A DNA stretch of 38,017 bases from Massilia sp. ST3 (GTDB lineage: Bacteria; Pseudomonadota; Gammaproteobacteria; Burkholderiales; Burkholderiaceae_D): the NCBI RefSeq assembly GCF_018119405.1, contig NZ_JAGPWC010000049.1, forward strand, positions 1 to 38,017, written 5' to 3'. Shown here piece by piece: positions 25,876 to 32,932 of the stretch; the stretch's first letter is position 1; each line of letters starts with the position of its first letter. A program made the position numbers and the translations under genes. The notes beneath the pieces are model-generated. The model was not told where the DNA came from. It saw only the letters and a list, made by a program, of their open reading frames with translations, and searched no databases.

Positions 25876-26077
25876 TCCAAGTACACGTGCACTGCTCGTA
25901 GTCGGTCAAACTTCTCAATCTAGGCAGGGGCGACAACCGGATCTGAACGGGGTTGAAGACTAGTAGTGCGCGTCGTTGATCCTGGTGCAGGCGATCGAGC
26001 GCCCATGCTCGCGCCATCCGGGCAGCGCCAAGGCTATCATCCGTCCAGGTCCGGCGTCCCCGCCGGCAGGAGATGGC

Positions 26078-27727
26078 ATGACCGACCGCTTTGCACTGCA
26101 CTACCTGCCCGAGGCGTTTTCCGTCGCCGGGCAAAAGCTGATGGGCCGCCAGGCCGCCGGCGTCGGCCTGCTGCGCGCGGTTGCCCAGGCCGAGGGGCTG
26201 GCGGAACTCGGCTGCTTCGCGGCCGACCGCCATTACTTCGAGGCCTTCGAGGCGGCGCTGCGCGCGGACGGCTACCGCGGCCTGGCGCGCTGGATCGCGC
26301 CTTCCGCGCCGGAGGGGCTGGCGCACTTCGGCTGCCTTTACCACCCCGGTCCGGGCATCGAGCGCCTGGCCTGGCGCCGCCTGCAGGCCGGCGAGCGCCA
26401 GTACAGCCTGTGCGGCGTGGCCCACACCACCGCCAGCCACGAGATGATGAGCATGGTGGCCCAGCTGCTGGTGGCGCCGGTGCGCGCCTGGGACGCCATC
26501 GTGTGCACTTCGCGCGTGGTGCGCGACAGCGTGCGTGTGCTGATCGAGGAGCAGGCCGCCTACCTGCAGGCGCGGCTGGGTGCGACCCGCTTCGAGCTGC
26601 CGCAGCTGCCCCTGATTCCGCTCGGGGTGCACTGCGCCGAGCTGGAGGCCGACGAAGCGCTGCGCGCCGACGCCCGCGCGCGGCTCGGCATGGGGCCTGA
26701 CGACGTCGCCGTGCTGTTCCTGGGCCGTCTGTCGCTGCACGCCAAGTCCCACCCGCAGCAGATGTTCGCGGCGCTCGAGCGCGCCGACAAGGGCGGGCGC
26801 CGCGTGCACCTGATCCTGTGCGGCTGGTTCGCCAGCGAGGCGATCGGCGCCGCCTTCCGCGAAGCGGCCGCACTGCTCTGTCCTTCGATCCGCCTGGTCG
26901 AGCTGGACGGGCGGGTGGCGGAGCACAAGCGCGACGCCTGGGCCGCCGCCGACATCTTCACCTCGCTCTCGGACAACCTGCAGGAAACCTTCGGCCTGAC
27001 GCCGGCCGAGGCCATGGCCGCCGGGCTGCCCTGCGTGGTGTCGGACTGGGACGGCTACCGCGACACCGTGCGCGACGGCGTCGACGGCTACCGCATCCCG
27101 ACCATCATGCCCGGCCCGGGCGCCGGGCTGGACCTGGCGATGCGCTACGACGACGGGGTGGACAGCTTCGACATGTACTGTGGCCACACCAGCCAGGCGG
27201 TGGCGGTGGACGGCGCCGGCCTGGCCCAGGCCTACGGCAGCCTGATCCGCGACGGCGAGCTGCGGCGCAGGATGGGCGAGAGCGGACGCGCGCGCGCCCG
27301 GCAGGAGTTCGACTGGAGCGCGATCCTGGTGCGCTACGGCACCCTGTTCGACGAGCTGGCGGAACGGCGCCGCGCCGACCCCATCATGGCGCCCGCCTTG
27401 CCGGCCCAGGCGCCGGACCGGCCGGATCCCTTCCGCCTGTTCGCCAGCTACCCGACCAAGCTGCTGACCGCGGCCTCGCTGGTCGAACTGAAGCCGGACG
27501 CCTCGCTGGCGCTGGTGCGCGCCTACCGCGAGCTGGCGATCAACCGCTTCGCCGCTTCCTCGCTGCCGACCCTGGAAGAGTTCGGGCTGATCTTCGGCGC
27601 CATCGGCCCGCGGCCGATGCAGATCGAGGAGCTGATCGACACGCTCGGCCGCTGGGACCGTCCCACCCTGCTGCGCGGCCTGGCCTGGCTGTGCAAGATG
27701 GACATGCTGAGGATTACGGAAGGGTAG
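26078..27727 (+). CDS. GT4-type glycosyltransferase
   Basis: A large cytoplasmic glycosyltransferase of 549 residues with the GT-B fold. The C-terminal domain shows LFLGRLSLHAKSHP and the E-x7-E type motif ETFGLTPAEAMAAGLPCVVSDWDGYRDTV, typical of family GT4, which uses nucleotide sugars with retention of configuration. The N-terminal half (YHPGPGIERLAWRR, HTTASHEMM, VCTSRVVRD) matches acceptor domains of this class. About 140 C-terminal residues (410-549) form a helical extension of unknown role. The acceptor and sugar cannot be told. AGGAGA lies 7 bp before ATG 26078. The stop codon TAG lies inside the GTAG head of a palindromic repeat, so the present C terminus may have been set by that element. 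Confidence 0.88.
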   Translation: MTDRFALHYLPEAFSVAGQKLMGRQAAGVGLLRAVAQAEGLAELGCFAADRHYFEAFEAALRADGYRGLARWIAPSAPEGLAHFGCLYHPGPGIERLAWRRLQAGERQYSLCGVAHTTASHEMMSMVAQLLVAPVRAWDAIVCTSRVVRDSVRVLIEEQAAYLQARLGATRFELPQLPLIPLGVHCAELEADEALRADARARLGMGPDDVAVLFLGRLSLHAKSHPQQMFAALERADKGGRRVHLILCGWFASEAIGAAFREAAALLCPSIRLVELDGRVAEHKRDAWAAADIFTSLSDNLQETFGLTPAEAMAAGLPCVVSDWDGYRDTVRDGVDGYRIPTIMPGPGAGLDLAMRYDDGVDSFDMYCGHTSQAVAVDGAGLAQAYGSLIRDGELRRRMGESGRARARQEFDWSAILVRYGTLFDELAERRRADPIMAPALPAQAPDRPDPFRLFASYPTKLLTAASLVELKPDASLALVRAYRELAINRFAASSLPTLEEFGLIFGAIGPRPMQIEELIDTLGRWDRPTLLRGLAWLCKMDMLRITEG

Positions 27728-27760
27728 GATTGGCGGCTCCGCCGCCGGTTCGTGCGCGGT
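27722..27760. repeat. GTAG-headed palindromic repeat (family B) over the glycosyltransferase stop
   Basis: GTAGGATTGGCGGC, tcc and GCCGCCGG form the element; the TAG of the head (27725-27727) is the stop codon of the glycosyltransferase. The tail CGCGGTGGAT is a diverged form of the family tail GCGGTGAT. Confidence 0.65.
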
Positions 27761-27776
27761 GGATCAAACCTCGCGT

Positions 27777-27860
27777 ATCACGCGTGGACGGGAAACCCGT
27801 CCACCCTGCGACTGGAAAAAACCCGTAGGGTGGACGGCTCTGCCGTCCACGCGGTGATGG
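27777..27860. repeat. Inverted pair of GTAG-type palindromic repeats (family B), REPIN-like
   Basis: A reverse copy (27777-27812, stem GTGGACGGG/CCCGTCCAC on the minus strand) and a forward copy (27825-27860, GTAGG, GTGGACGG, CCGTCCAC, GCGGTGATGG) face each other across about 12 bp. This is the inverted doublet layout of REPINs. It occupies the gap between the glycosyltransferase and doxX stop codons and may also act as a bidirectional 3'-end structure. Confidence 0.8.
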
Positions 27861-27906
27861 TTGAAGGTGGCGCAGCCGCACCCGCGCCGCTAACTCACAT
27901 CAACGC

Positions 27907-28338
27907 TCAGGCAACCCGCGCCACACCCTTGCTCCCGCCCGCCGCATCGACGCTATACGCCCCCGCGCCAAACGCCACCACCTGCAGCAGGCCACCCGCC
28001 ATCGCGAAGTTCTTCATCAGGTGGATCAGCTGGTTCTGGTCCCCCACCGCGTTGTGGAACACGAGGGCCGTCACCACCGAGAACACCGCCAGCAGCCCGG
28101 CCACCAGGCGCGTCCTGACCCCGAAGGCCAGCAGCGCGCCGCCGCCCACTTCGATGGCCACCGCCAGCACCAGGCCGAGCGTGGCGAAGGGCAGGCCGGC
28201 CGACTCGATGTAGCCGATGGTCCCGGCCGGTGCGAGCGCCTTGCCGACGCCGCTGACGAGGAAGATGGCGGCCATCAGGATGCGGCCGATGGTGGGGATG
28301 ACGGACTGGCCGGCGCCGGTGTTCAGGGTGGTGTTCAT
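27907..28338 (-). CDS. DoxX family membrane protein
   Basis: A 143-residue inner-membrane protein with four hydrophobic helices, the DoxX/DoxD-like fold. IGRILMAAIFLVSGVGKAL is the family N-terminal helix with its conserved arginine and GxxK, followed by ESAGLPFATLGLVLAVAIEVGGGALLAFG. Family members are linked to redox stress or membrane electron transfer, but the biochemical role is unsettled. The start MNTTLNTG at 28338 has AAGGAAG seven bases upstream. It is divergent from a LysR-type gene, which is the likely regulator. Confidence 0.9.
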   Translation of the reverse strand: MNTTLNTGAGQSVIPTIGRILMAAIFLVSGVGKALAPAGTIGYIESAGLPFATLGLVLAVAIEVGGGALLAFGVRTRLVAGLLAVFSVVTALVFHNAVGDQNQLIHLMKNFAMAGGLLQVVAFGAGAYSVDAAGGSKGVARVA

Positions 28339-28442
28339 GGTGCTTCCTTTCGTGTGTGGTCGTTGAGTGTTCGCTGCATCAGGCACTGTCGTGGAGTGCA
28401 TGGATCCCATCTTAGGCAGAAGAAACCGATCGAGGTAGCCTA

Positions 28443-28466
28443 TATAATTCGATGACTTGTATCGAA
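28443..28466 (+). promoter_or_regulatory. -10 box and LysR-type operator of the divergent pair
   Basis: TATAAT (28443-28448) is a perfect -10 hexamer. It abuts the inverted repeat TTCGAT-N7-ATCGAA (28448-28466), which contains the T-N11-A pattern of LysR-type operators. The transcription start would fall inside the repeat, 20-odd bp before the LysR start, as expected for autoregulation. No good -35 hexamer is seen. Confidence 0.55.
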
Positions 28467-28477
28467 GGAGGCGATAG

Positions 28478-29374
28478 ATGCTCGACGGGATGTCCATGGA
28501 CCAGCTGCGCACCTTCATCGCCGCGGCGGACGAAGGCAGCTTCTCCGCGGCGGGACGCAAGCTGCGCCGCGCGCAGTCGGTGGTCAGCCACACGCTCGCC
28601 AATCTCGAACTGCAGGTCGGCTTCGCGCTGTTCGACCGCTCGGGCCGTTATCCGCAACTGACCGAAGCCGGCCGCGCGCTGCTGGAAGACGCGCGCCGTG
28701 CGGCCGACGGCATGGATGCGTTCAAGGCCAGGGCGCGCACGCTCGCGCAGGGACTCGAGGCCGAACTCGCGGTCGCGGTCGACGTGATGTTCCCGATCGC
28801 GACCCTCACCGCCGCCGTGACCGACTTCCACCAGCGCTTCCCCTCCACGCCGCTGCGCCTGTACGTCGAGGCCCTGGGCGCGGTGGTGCAGCCGCTGCTC
28901 GACGGCCGCTGCCGCATCGCGGTGATCGGCTCGCTGCCCGAGGTGCCGCCGGACTGCGCCTCCGAATTCCTGCTCGGCGTGCCCGCGGCCGTGGTCGCGG
29001 CGCCGAACCATCCGCTGGCCGCGATCGAGGGACAGGTATTGCGCACCGAAGCCGCGAAGCATGTGCAGCTCGTGCTCACCGACCGCTCGACACTGACCGA
29101 GGGACGCAACTACGGCGTGCTGTCGCCGCAGGTGTGGCGCCTCGCGGACCTCGGCGCCAAACACGCTTTCCTGCGCGCGGGCCTGGGCTGGGGCAGCATG
29201 CCGCTGCACATGGTCGAGGACGATATCGCCAGCGGCGCACTGGTGCGCCTTGAACCGGAGACCCATCCGCTGCTGGGCGCGGGCTTCTCGATGCACGCGA
29301 TCTACCTGAAGGACCAGCCGCCGGGACCGGCGGGCCGCTGGTTCGTCGACCGCTTGAAATGCGAGGCAGTGTAA
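28478..29374 (+). CDS. LysR family transcriptional regulator
   Basis: A 298-residue regulator. The N-terminal winged helix-turn-helix (7-65) reads MDQLRTFIAAADEGSFSAAGRKLRRAQSVVSHTLANLELQVGFALFDRSGR in short motifs typical of the family. The effector-binding domain (about 92-295) has two lobes. The ligand is not identifiable. GGAGG lies about 8 bp before the ATG. The gene is divergent from doxX with a 139-bp intergenic region carrying an inverted repeat, so control of doxX is the simplest reading. Confidence 0.93.
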   Translation: MLDGMSMDQLRTFIAAADEGSFSAAGRKLRRAQSVVSHTLANLELQVGFALFDRSGRYPQLTEAGRALLEDARRAADGMDAFKARARTLAQGLEAELAVAVDVMFPIATLTAAVTDFHQRFPSTPLRLYVEALGAVVQPLLDGRCRIAVIGSLPEVPPDCASEFLLGVPAAVVAAPNHPLAAIEGQVLRTEAAKHVQLVLTDRSTLTEGRNYGVLSPQVWRLADLGAKHAFLRAGLGWGSMPLHMVEDDIASGALVRLEPETHPLLGAGFSMHAIYLKDQPPGPAGRWFVDRLKCEAV

Positions 29375-29462
29375 GGCCGATTTTTTTGCGCGATGTGGTC
29401 GCGCATCGACGCAAATCGCGAGCCATTTTGGCGCTTGCTCGGTTGCGAACTCACAAAGTTTT

Positions 29463-29503
29463 CATGTTCTTTACGTGATTGAATTTGTCAAAACGAGAAC
29501 ATG
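29463..29503. promoter_or_regulatory. Inverted repeat around a -35 box
   Basis: CATGTTCT (29463-29470) and AGAACATG (29496-29503) are perfect 8-bp inverted arms, 33 bp apart start to start (about three helical turns). The candidate -35 box at 29485 lies between them. An operator for a dimeric regulator is possible. Confidence 0.45.
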
Positions 29504-29512
29504 TGTTATTGT
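29485..29512 (+). promoter_or_regulatory. Candidate sigma70 promoter of a small RNA
   Basis: TTGTCA (29485-29490) and TATTGT (29507-29512) are separated by 16 bp. A transcript would begin about 29519. The next gene is 350 bp away, and a terminator at 29590-29638 lies between. Confidence 0.4.
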
Positions 29513-29518
29513 CGCGGG

Positions 29519-29638
29519 CATCCGGACAAACAATCGATCAATAATAGGACGCTGATCCACTCGGTATGCACTTAAGCGAAGCGAAAAGAACAAGCCGCAC
29601 TGCCTGACCCAAGTTCAGGCAAGGCGGCTTTTTCTTTT
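29519..29638 (+). ncRNA. Candidate small RNA, about 115-120 nt
   Basis: The stretch between the promoter-like pair and a strong terminator has no coding frame with a ribosome-binding site. It would give a short transcript ending in the hairpin of 29593-29629 and a U-rich tail. It could also be the 3' end of a longer lysR transcript. I do not recognise the family. Confidence 0.4.
29590..29638 (+). terminator. Rho-independent terminator with 3x3 internal loop
   Basis: AGCCGC and GCGGCT form the outer stem, GCCTGA and TCAGGC the inner stem, with a three-base internal loop on each side. TTTTTCTTTT follows. It lies 220 bp after the lysR gene and 235 bp before the H1-like gene. Confidence 0.8.
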
Positions 29639-29693
29639 CGCGCCCGCAAGGGTAGCGGTGTGAAACGCAATTGGACGGTGACCTGTCGACGTT

Positions 29694-29735
29694 GGCTGAA
29701 GCGCTGCAACAGTGAGGAGTTGCAGCAGTTCAGCC
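29694..29735 (+). other. Long structured inverted repeat in the H1-like gene leader region
   Basis: GGCTGAA-gcg-CTGCAAC, an eight-base loop, and GTTGCAG-cag-TTCAGCC give two perfect 7-bp stems separated by a 3x3 internal loop. No T-tract follows. A second imperfect hairpin (29790-29817, GGACAT/ATGTCC) lies nearer the gene. Both may be part of a 5' leader that controls the H1-like protein. Confidence 0.55.
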
Positions 29736-29869
29736 GGTGCCGGATTCATTGGCCTACATCGTGTTGGGTGTGGGTCGATGAATAATTCGCCGGGACATGT
29801 ACATGCAAATGTCCGGGCGGGTTTCCAACCTTGAGCGTTATATTTCATCGCAGATGAAGGAGAAGAAAA

Positions 29870-31114
29870 ATGGCAACCGCTAAGAAACCAGCAGCAAAGG
29901 CAGCAGCAAAGAGCGCGCCTTCGTCCTCGACGAAGGCCGGCGCGAAAACCGCAGCAGAGACCAAGAAGGCAGCCGCCAAGCCGGCAGCCAAGGCCACCGC
30001 CACCAAGGCCGCCGCCAAGCCGGCAGCAAAGAAAGCCGCTGCTACCAAGACCGCCGCCAAGTCGACCGCCACCAAGTCGGCCGCTAAATCGGCAGCCAAG
30101 CCGGCAGCAAAGAAAGCCGCTGCAAAACCGGTAGCGAAGAAAGCGACCGCGACCAAAGCAGCTGCTAAACCGGCAGCGAAGAAAGCGACCGCAACCAAAG
30201 CCGCCGCAAAACCGGCAGCAAAGAAAGCGACCGCAACCAAAGCAGCCGCAAAACCTGCAGCAAAGAAAGCCGCAGCAAAACCGGCAGCCAAGAAAACCGC
30301 GACCAAGGCAGCAGCAAAACCGGTAGCGAAGAAAGCCGCCGCCAAGCCGGCAGCGAAGAAGGCAGCCGCTAAACCGGCAGCGAAAAAAGCCGCCGCCAAG
30401 CCGGCAGCGAAAAAGGCAGCTGCTAAACCGGCAGCAAAGAAAGCGACCGCGACCAAAGCCGCCGCCAAACCGGCAGCTAAAAAAGCGACCGCCACCAAAG
30501 CCGCCGCCAAGCCAGCAGCTAAAAAAGCGACCGCGACCAAAGCCGCCGCCAAACCAGCCGCCAAGAAAGCGACCGCAACCAAAGCTGCTGCTAAACCGGC
30601 AGCCAAGAAAGCGACCGCGACCAAAGCTGCTGCTAAACCGGCAGCCAAGAAAGCGACCGCGACCAAAGCCGCCGCCAAACCGGCAGCTAAAAAAGCGACC
30701 GCGACCAAAGCTGCTGCTAAACCGGCTGCCAAGCGAGCTTCGACAGTGTCGAAGTCGAGCGCGACTGCCACCCAGGCTGCTGCCAAACCAGCCGCCAAGA
30801 AAGCTGCCGCGCCGGTCAAGACCGCTGCAACCAAGACCGCAGCCGCCAAGCCTGCAGCGACCAAGAGCGCTGCCAAGCCTGCAGCCAAGCCGGCCGCCAA
30901 GAAAGCCGAAGCCAAGCCGGAAGTGAAGGCGGAAGCCAAGCCGGAAGCCAAGGTCGAGAACAAGGCCGACGGCAAGGCGGAAGCCAAGCCGGAAGCCAAG
31001 GCCGACAGCAAGGCCGACGGCAAGGCGGAATCCAAGCCGGCAGCAAGCACCCCGGCCGCGAAGACCGTGCTGGCGCCGGCCGCATGGCCGTTCCCGACCA
31101 GCAGCCGTCCGTAA
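29870..31114 (+). CDS. Histone H1-like, Ala/Lys/Pro-rich repetitive protein
   Basis: A very basic 414-residue protein made almost only of Ala, Lys, Pro and Thr. Residues about 37-320 are tandem repeats: a nine-residue unit KAAAKPAAK and a 14-residue unit KAAAKPAAKKATAT present about ten times. A distinct C-terminal part (about 343-385) alternates Lys with Glu/Asp (KAEAKPEAK, KADGK), and the chain ends AAWPFPTSSRP, a terminal motif I recall from similar betaproteobacterial proteins. Such proteins bind DNA non-specifically and condense the nucleoid, or regulate genes as AlgP does. AAGGAG lies about 8 bp before the ATG. The upstream region is rich in hairpins. Repeat number is likely to vary between strains. 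Confidence 0.88.
   Translation: MATAKKPAAKAAAKSAPSSSTKAGAKTAAETKKAAAKPAAKATATKAAAKPAAKKAAATKTAAKSTATKSAAKSAAKPAAKKAAAKPVAKKATATKAAAKPAAKKATATKAAAKPAAKKATATKAAAKPAAKKAAAKPAAKKTATKAAAKPVAKKAAAKPAAKKAAAKPAAKKAAAKPAAKKAAAKPAAKKATATKAAAKPAAKKATATKAAAKPAAKKATATKAAAKPAAKKATATKAAAKPAAKKATATKAAAKPAAKKATATKAAAKPAAKKATATKAAAKPAAKRASTVSKSSATATQAAAKPAAKKAAAPVKTAATKTAAAKPAATKSAAKPAAKPAAKKAEAKPEVKAEAKPEAKVENKADGKAEAKPEAKADSKADGKAESKPAASTPAAKTVLAPAAWPFPTSSRP
30130..30730 (+). repeat. Coding tandem repeats of 27 and 42 bp
   Basis: DNA units coding KAAAKPAAK and KAAAKPAAKKATAT are repeated with small synonymous changes (GCCGCCAAACCGGCAGCTAA and variants). This is minisatellite-like and prone to slippage or recombination. 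It is in frame throughout, and not a CRISPR array. Confidence 0.9.
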
Positions 31115-31202
31115 GGCCGGCCGGCGTGGCGCGCCGGACCGGGTGAAGCTTGGGCTAGCCCGTTCCGCGCGTCATAGCCAGTCCTGCCTGGTTCAGGCAA
31201 AA

Positions 31203-31239
31203 TACCGCTGTGTGATCGTTCGCACAGCGGTTTTTTTTT
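31203..31239 (+). terminator. Rho-independent terminator directly before yggT
   Basis: CCGCTGTG, a ten-base loop and CACAGCGG form a perfect 8-bp stem followed by nine T residues. It lies 90 bp after the H1-like gene, and its T-tract ends one base before the yggT ribosome-binding site. Confidence 0.92.
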
Positions 31240-31250
31240 GAGGAGTGTTC

Positions 31251-31775
31251 GTGCTGTCTATTCTTCAGTTTCTCGTCGATACCGCCGCCGGCCTGCTCGG
31301 CGGACTGCTGCTGCTGCGTTTCTGGATGCAGGCGATCCGCGTGCGTCCACCGGCGCAGATCGGGCAGTTCACCTTCACCCTGACCGACTGGCTGGTGCTG
31401 CCGCTGCGGCGCCTGGTGCCGGGCATGGGCGGCTACGACTGGGCCAGCCTGATCGGGGCCTTCCTGGTGGTGCTGATCGCCAGCTCGGTGCTGCTGCTGG
31501 CCGGGGCGACGGGCGAGATGGTGCTGCTGGGGGCGCTCTACCGCTTCCTGAACTGGATCCTGTACGGCTTCATGGCGCTCCTGATCATCGATGCGATCTT
31601 CAGCTGGGTGAACCCGCATGCGCCGCTGGCGCCTTTCATCCACGCGCTGAACACGCCCATCCTGCGGCCGATCCGCAAGGTGGTGCCGCCGATCGGCGGG
31701 ATCGACCTGTCGGTGCTGGTGGCGCTGGTGCTCATCCAGATCATTCAGTTCGTTTTGCGGCAGGTGTTCATGTGA
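31251..31775 (+). CDS. yggT: YggT family membrane protein
   Basis: An integral inner-membrane protein of 174 residues with two YggT units, each with helix pairs: ILQFLVDTAAGLLGGLLLLRFWMQ with RPPAQIGQFTFTLTDWLVLPLRRLVPG, and RFLNWILYGFMALLIIDAIFSWVNP with LNTPILRPIRKVVPPIGGIDLSVLVALVLIQ. The internal similarity (T-P-x2-R-P/L-x-R motifs) is the family mark. Proposed roles are in osmotic or ion homeostasis and septum-related processes; none is proven. The GTG at 31251 was chosen because GAGGAG ends five bases upstream; GTG 31245 overlaps that site. There is no room for a promoter between the terminator and the start. Confidence 0.9.
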   Translation: MLSILQFLVDTAAGLLGGLLLLRFWMQAIRVRPPAQIGQFTFTLTDWLVLPLRRLVPGMGGYDWASLIGAFLVVLIASSVLLLAGATGEMVLLGALYRFLNWILYGFMALLIIDAIFSWVNPHAPLAPFIHALNTPILRPIRKVVPPIGGIDLSVLVALVLIQIIQFVLRQVFM

Positions 31776-31816
31776 TTTTTCTGGAGCTGCGCCGAAGCTG
31801 GCGTGGCTCGGAAACG

Positions 31817-31929
31817 AACTTGGGTTCCCGCCTTCGCGGGAATGACGGTTTTTAAGCTGCGGGCCACCGCAATCTCAAGTGGCCAACATCCTTAGCACGT
31901 CATTCCCGCGAAGGCGGGAACCCAAGTTT
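31817..31929. repeat. Inverted pair of REP-like palindromes (family A)
   Basis: A reverse copy (31817-31848, CTTGGGTTCCCGCCTTCGCG core) and a forward copy (31898-31929) are nearly perfect inverted copies of about 30 bp. The 49 bp between them contain their own hairpin, GGCCAC/GTGGCC (31862-31884). The pair fills the gap between the convergent yggT and kinase genes. Confidence 0.85.
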
Positions 31930-31977
31930 TATGAACAGCGAGAACGCATGCCGCAAGCGCAGCGCGCGCCCTACAGA

Positions 31978-32919
31978 TCAGCGGAACTTGTACCCAAACG
32001 CCGCTTCAAACCGCTGATCAAACTCTTCCTTCGTAAAGCTGTGGTTCTGCGCCCCCTGGCGCGCGATCTTGATCGACCCCAGCAGGCTGGCGATGCGGCC
32101 GCTGGTCGGCCAGTCGAGGCCGTTGACGATCCCGTACAGCAGGCCGGCGCGGTAGGCGTCGCCGCAGCCGGTCGGGTCCAGCACCTCGGCCGCCGGCACC
32201 GCCGGGATGCGGTGGTGCTCGCCGCCCGCGTAGATGTCGGAGCCTTCGCCGCCGCGCGTGATGACCAGCGCTTCCAGGCGGCCCGCGATGTCGGCCTGGG
32301 TCAGGCCGGTGCGGTCCATCACCATCTCGAATTCGTAGTCGTTGCAGGCCAGGTAGCTGGCCTGGCCGATGAAGCGGATCAGTTCCTCGCCCGAGAACAT
32401 CGGCAGCTGCTGGCCCGGGTCGAACATGAAGGGCAGGCCCAGTTCGGCGCAGTCGGCGGCGTGCTTGATCATGCCGTCACGGCCGTCCGGCGAGATGATC
32501 GCCACCCGCAGTTCGCCTTGCTCGGCCACGCTGTTCTCGTGCGAGAACTGCATCGCGCCCGGGTGGAAGGCGTTGATCTGGTTGTTGTCCTGGTCGGCCG
32601 TCACGAAGCACTGGGCCGTGTAGGCGTCGGCAATGGTGCGAATGCCGCGCGTGGCGATGCCCTGCTTGCCCAGGCGCTCGAGGTAGTCGCCGCCGTCCTG
32701 GCCGATGGTGCCCATGATGAGCGGCTCGCCGCCCAGCAGCTTGAGGTTGTAGGCGATGTTGACCGAGCAGCCGCCGTATTCGGTGCGCAGGGTCGGCACC
32801 AGGAAGGACACGTTCACGCGGTGCAGCTGGTCGGCCAGCAGGGTGTCGGCGAAACGGCCGTGGTACTGCATGATCTTGTCGAACGCGATCGATCCGCAGA
32901 TCAGGGCGGTGTGGGTCAT
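31978..32919 (-). CDS. PfkB-family kinase, adenosine kinase-like
   Basis: A ribokinase-superfamily kinase of 313 residues. It has the N-terminal GSIAFDKIMQY, the substrate motif TEYGGCSVNIAYNLKLLGG, GTIGQDGGDYLERL, and the C-terminal signature DPTGCGDAYRAG (248-259) with catalytic D254. The layout is closest to bacterial adenosine kinase-like sugar kinases, but the substrate is not proven. It is the last gene of the aroQ operon, 13 bp after the DUF3426 gene. A GAAGG lies about 10 bp before the ATG and overlaps the upstream stop region. The REP pair downstream is the only 3'-end structure seen. Confidence 0.85.
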   Translation of the reverse strand: MTHTALICGSIAFDKIMQYHGRFADTLLADQLHRVNVSFLVPTLRTEYGGCSVNIAYNLKLLGGEPLIMGTIGQDGGDYLERLGKQGIATRGIRTIADAYTAQCFVTADQDNNQINAFHPGAMQFSHENSVAEQGELRVAIISPDGRDGMIKHAADCAELGLPFMFDPGQQLPMFSGEELIRFIGQASYLACNDYEFEMVMDRTGLTQADIAGRLEALVITRGGEGSDIYAGGEHHRIPAVPAAEVLDPTGCGDAYRAGLLYGIVNGLDWPTSGRIASLLGSIKIARQGAQNHSFTKEEFDQRFEAAFGYKFR

Positions 32920-32932
32920 GATGTGAAAACCT

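Noticed and set aside
30130..30730. Regular repeats resembling a CRISPR array
   Set aside because: There are no unique spacers, and the repeats are contiguous and in frame within a protein.
29845..31200. Hydrophobic 451-codon minus-strand frame (AAGLAAALVAV repeats) that looks like a membrane protein
   Set aside because: It is the complement of the Ala/Lys/Pro repeats; the plus frame has a ribosome-binding site and a terminator, the minus frame has neither.
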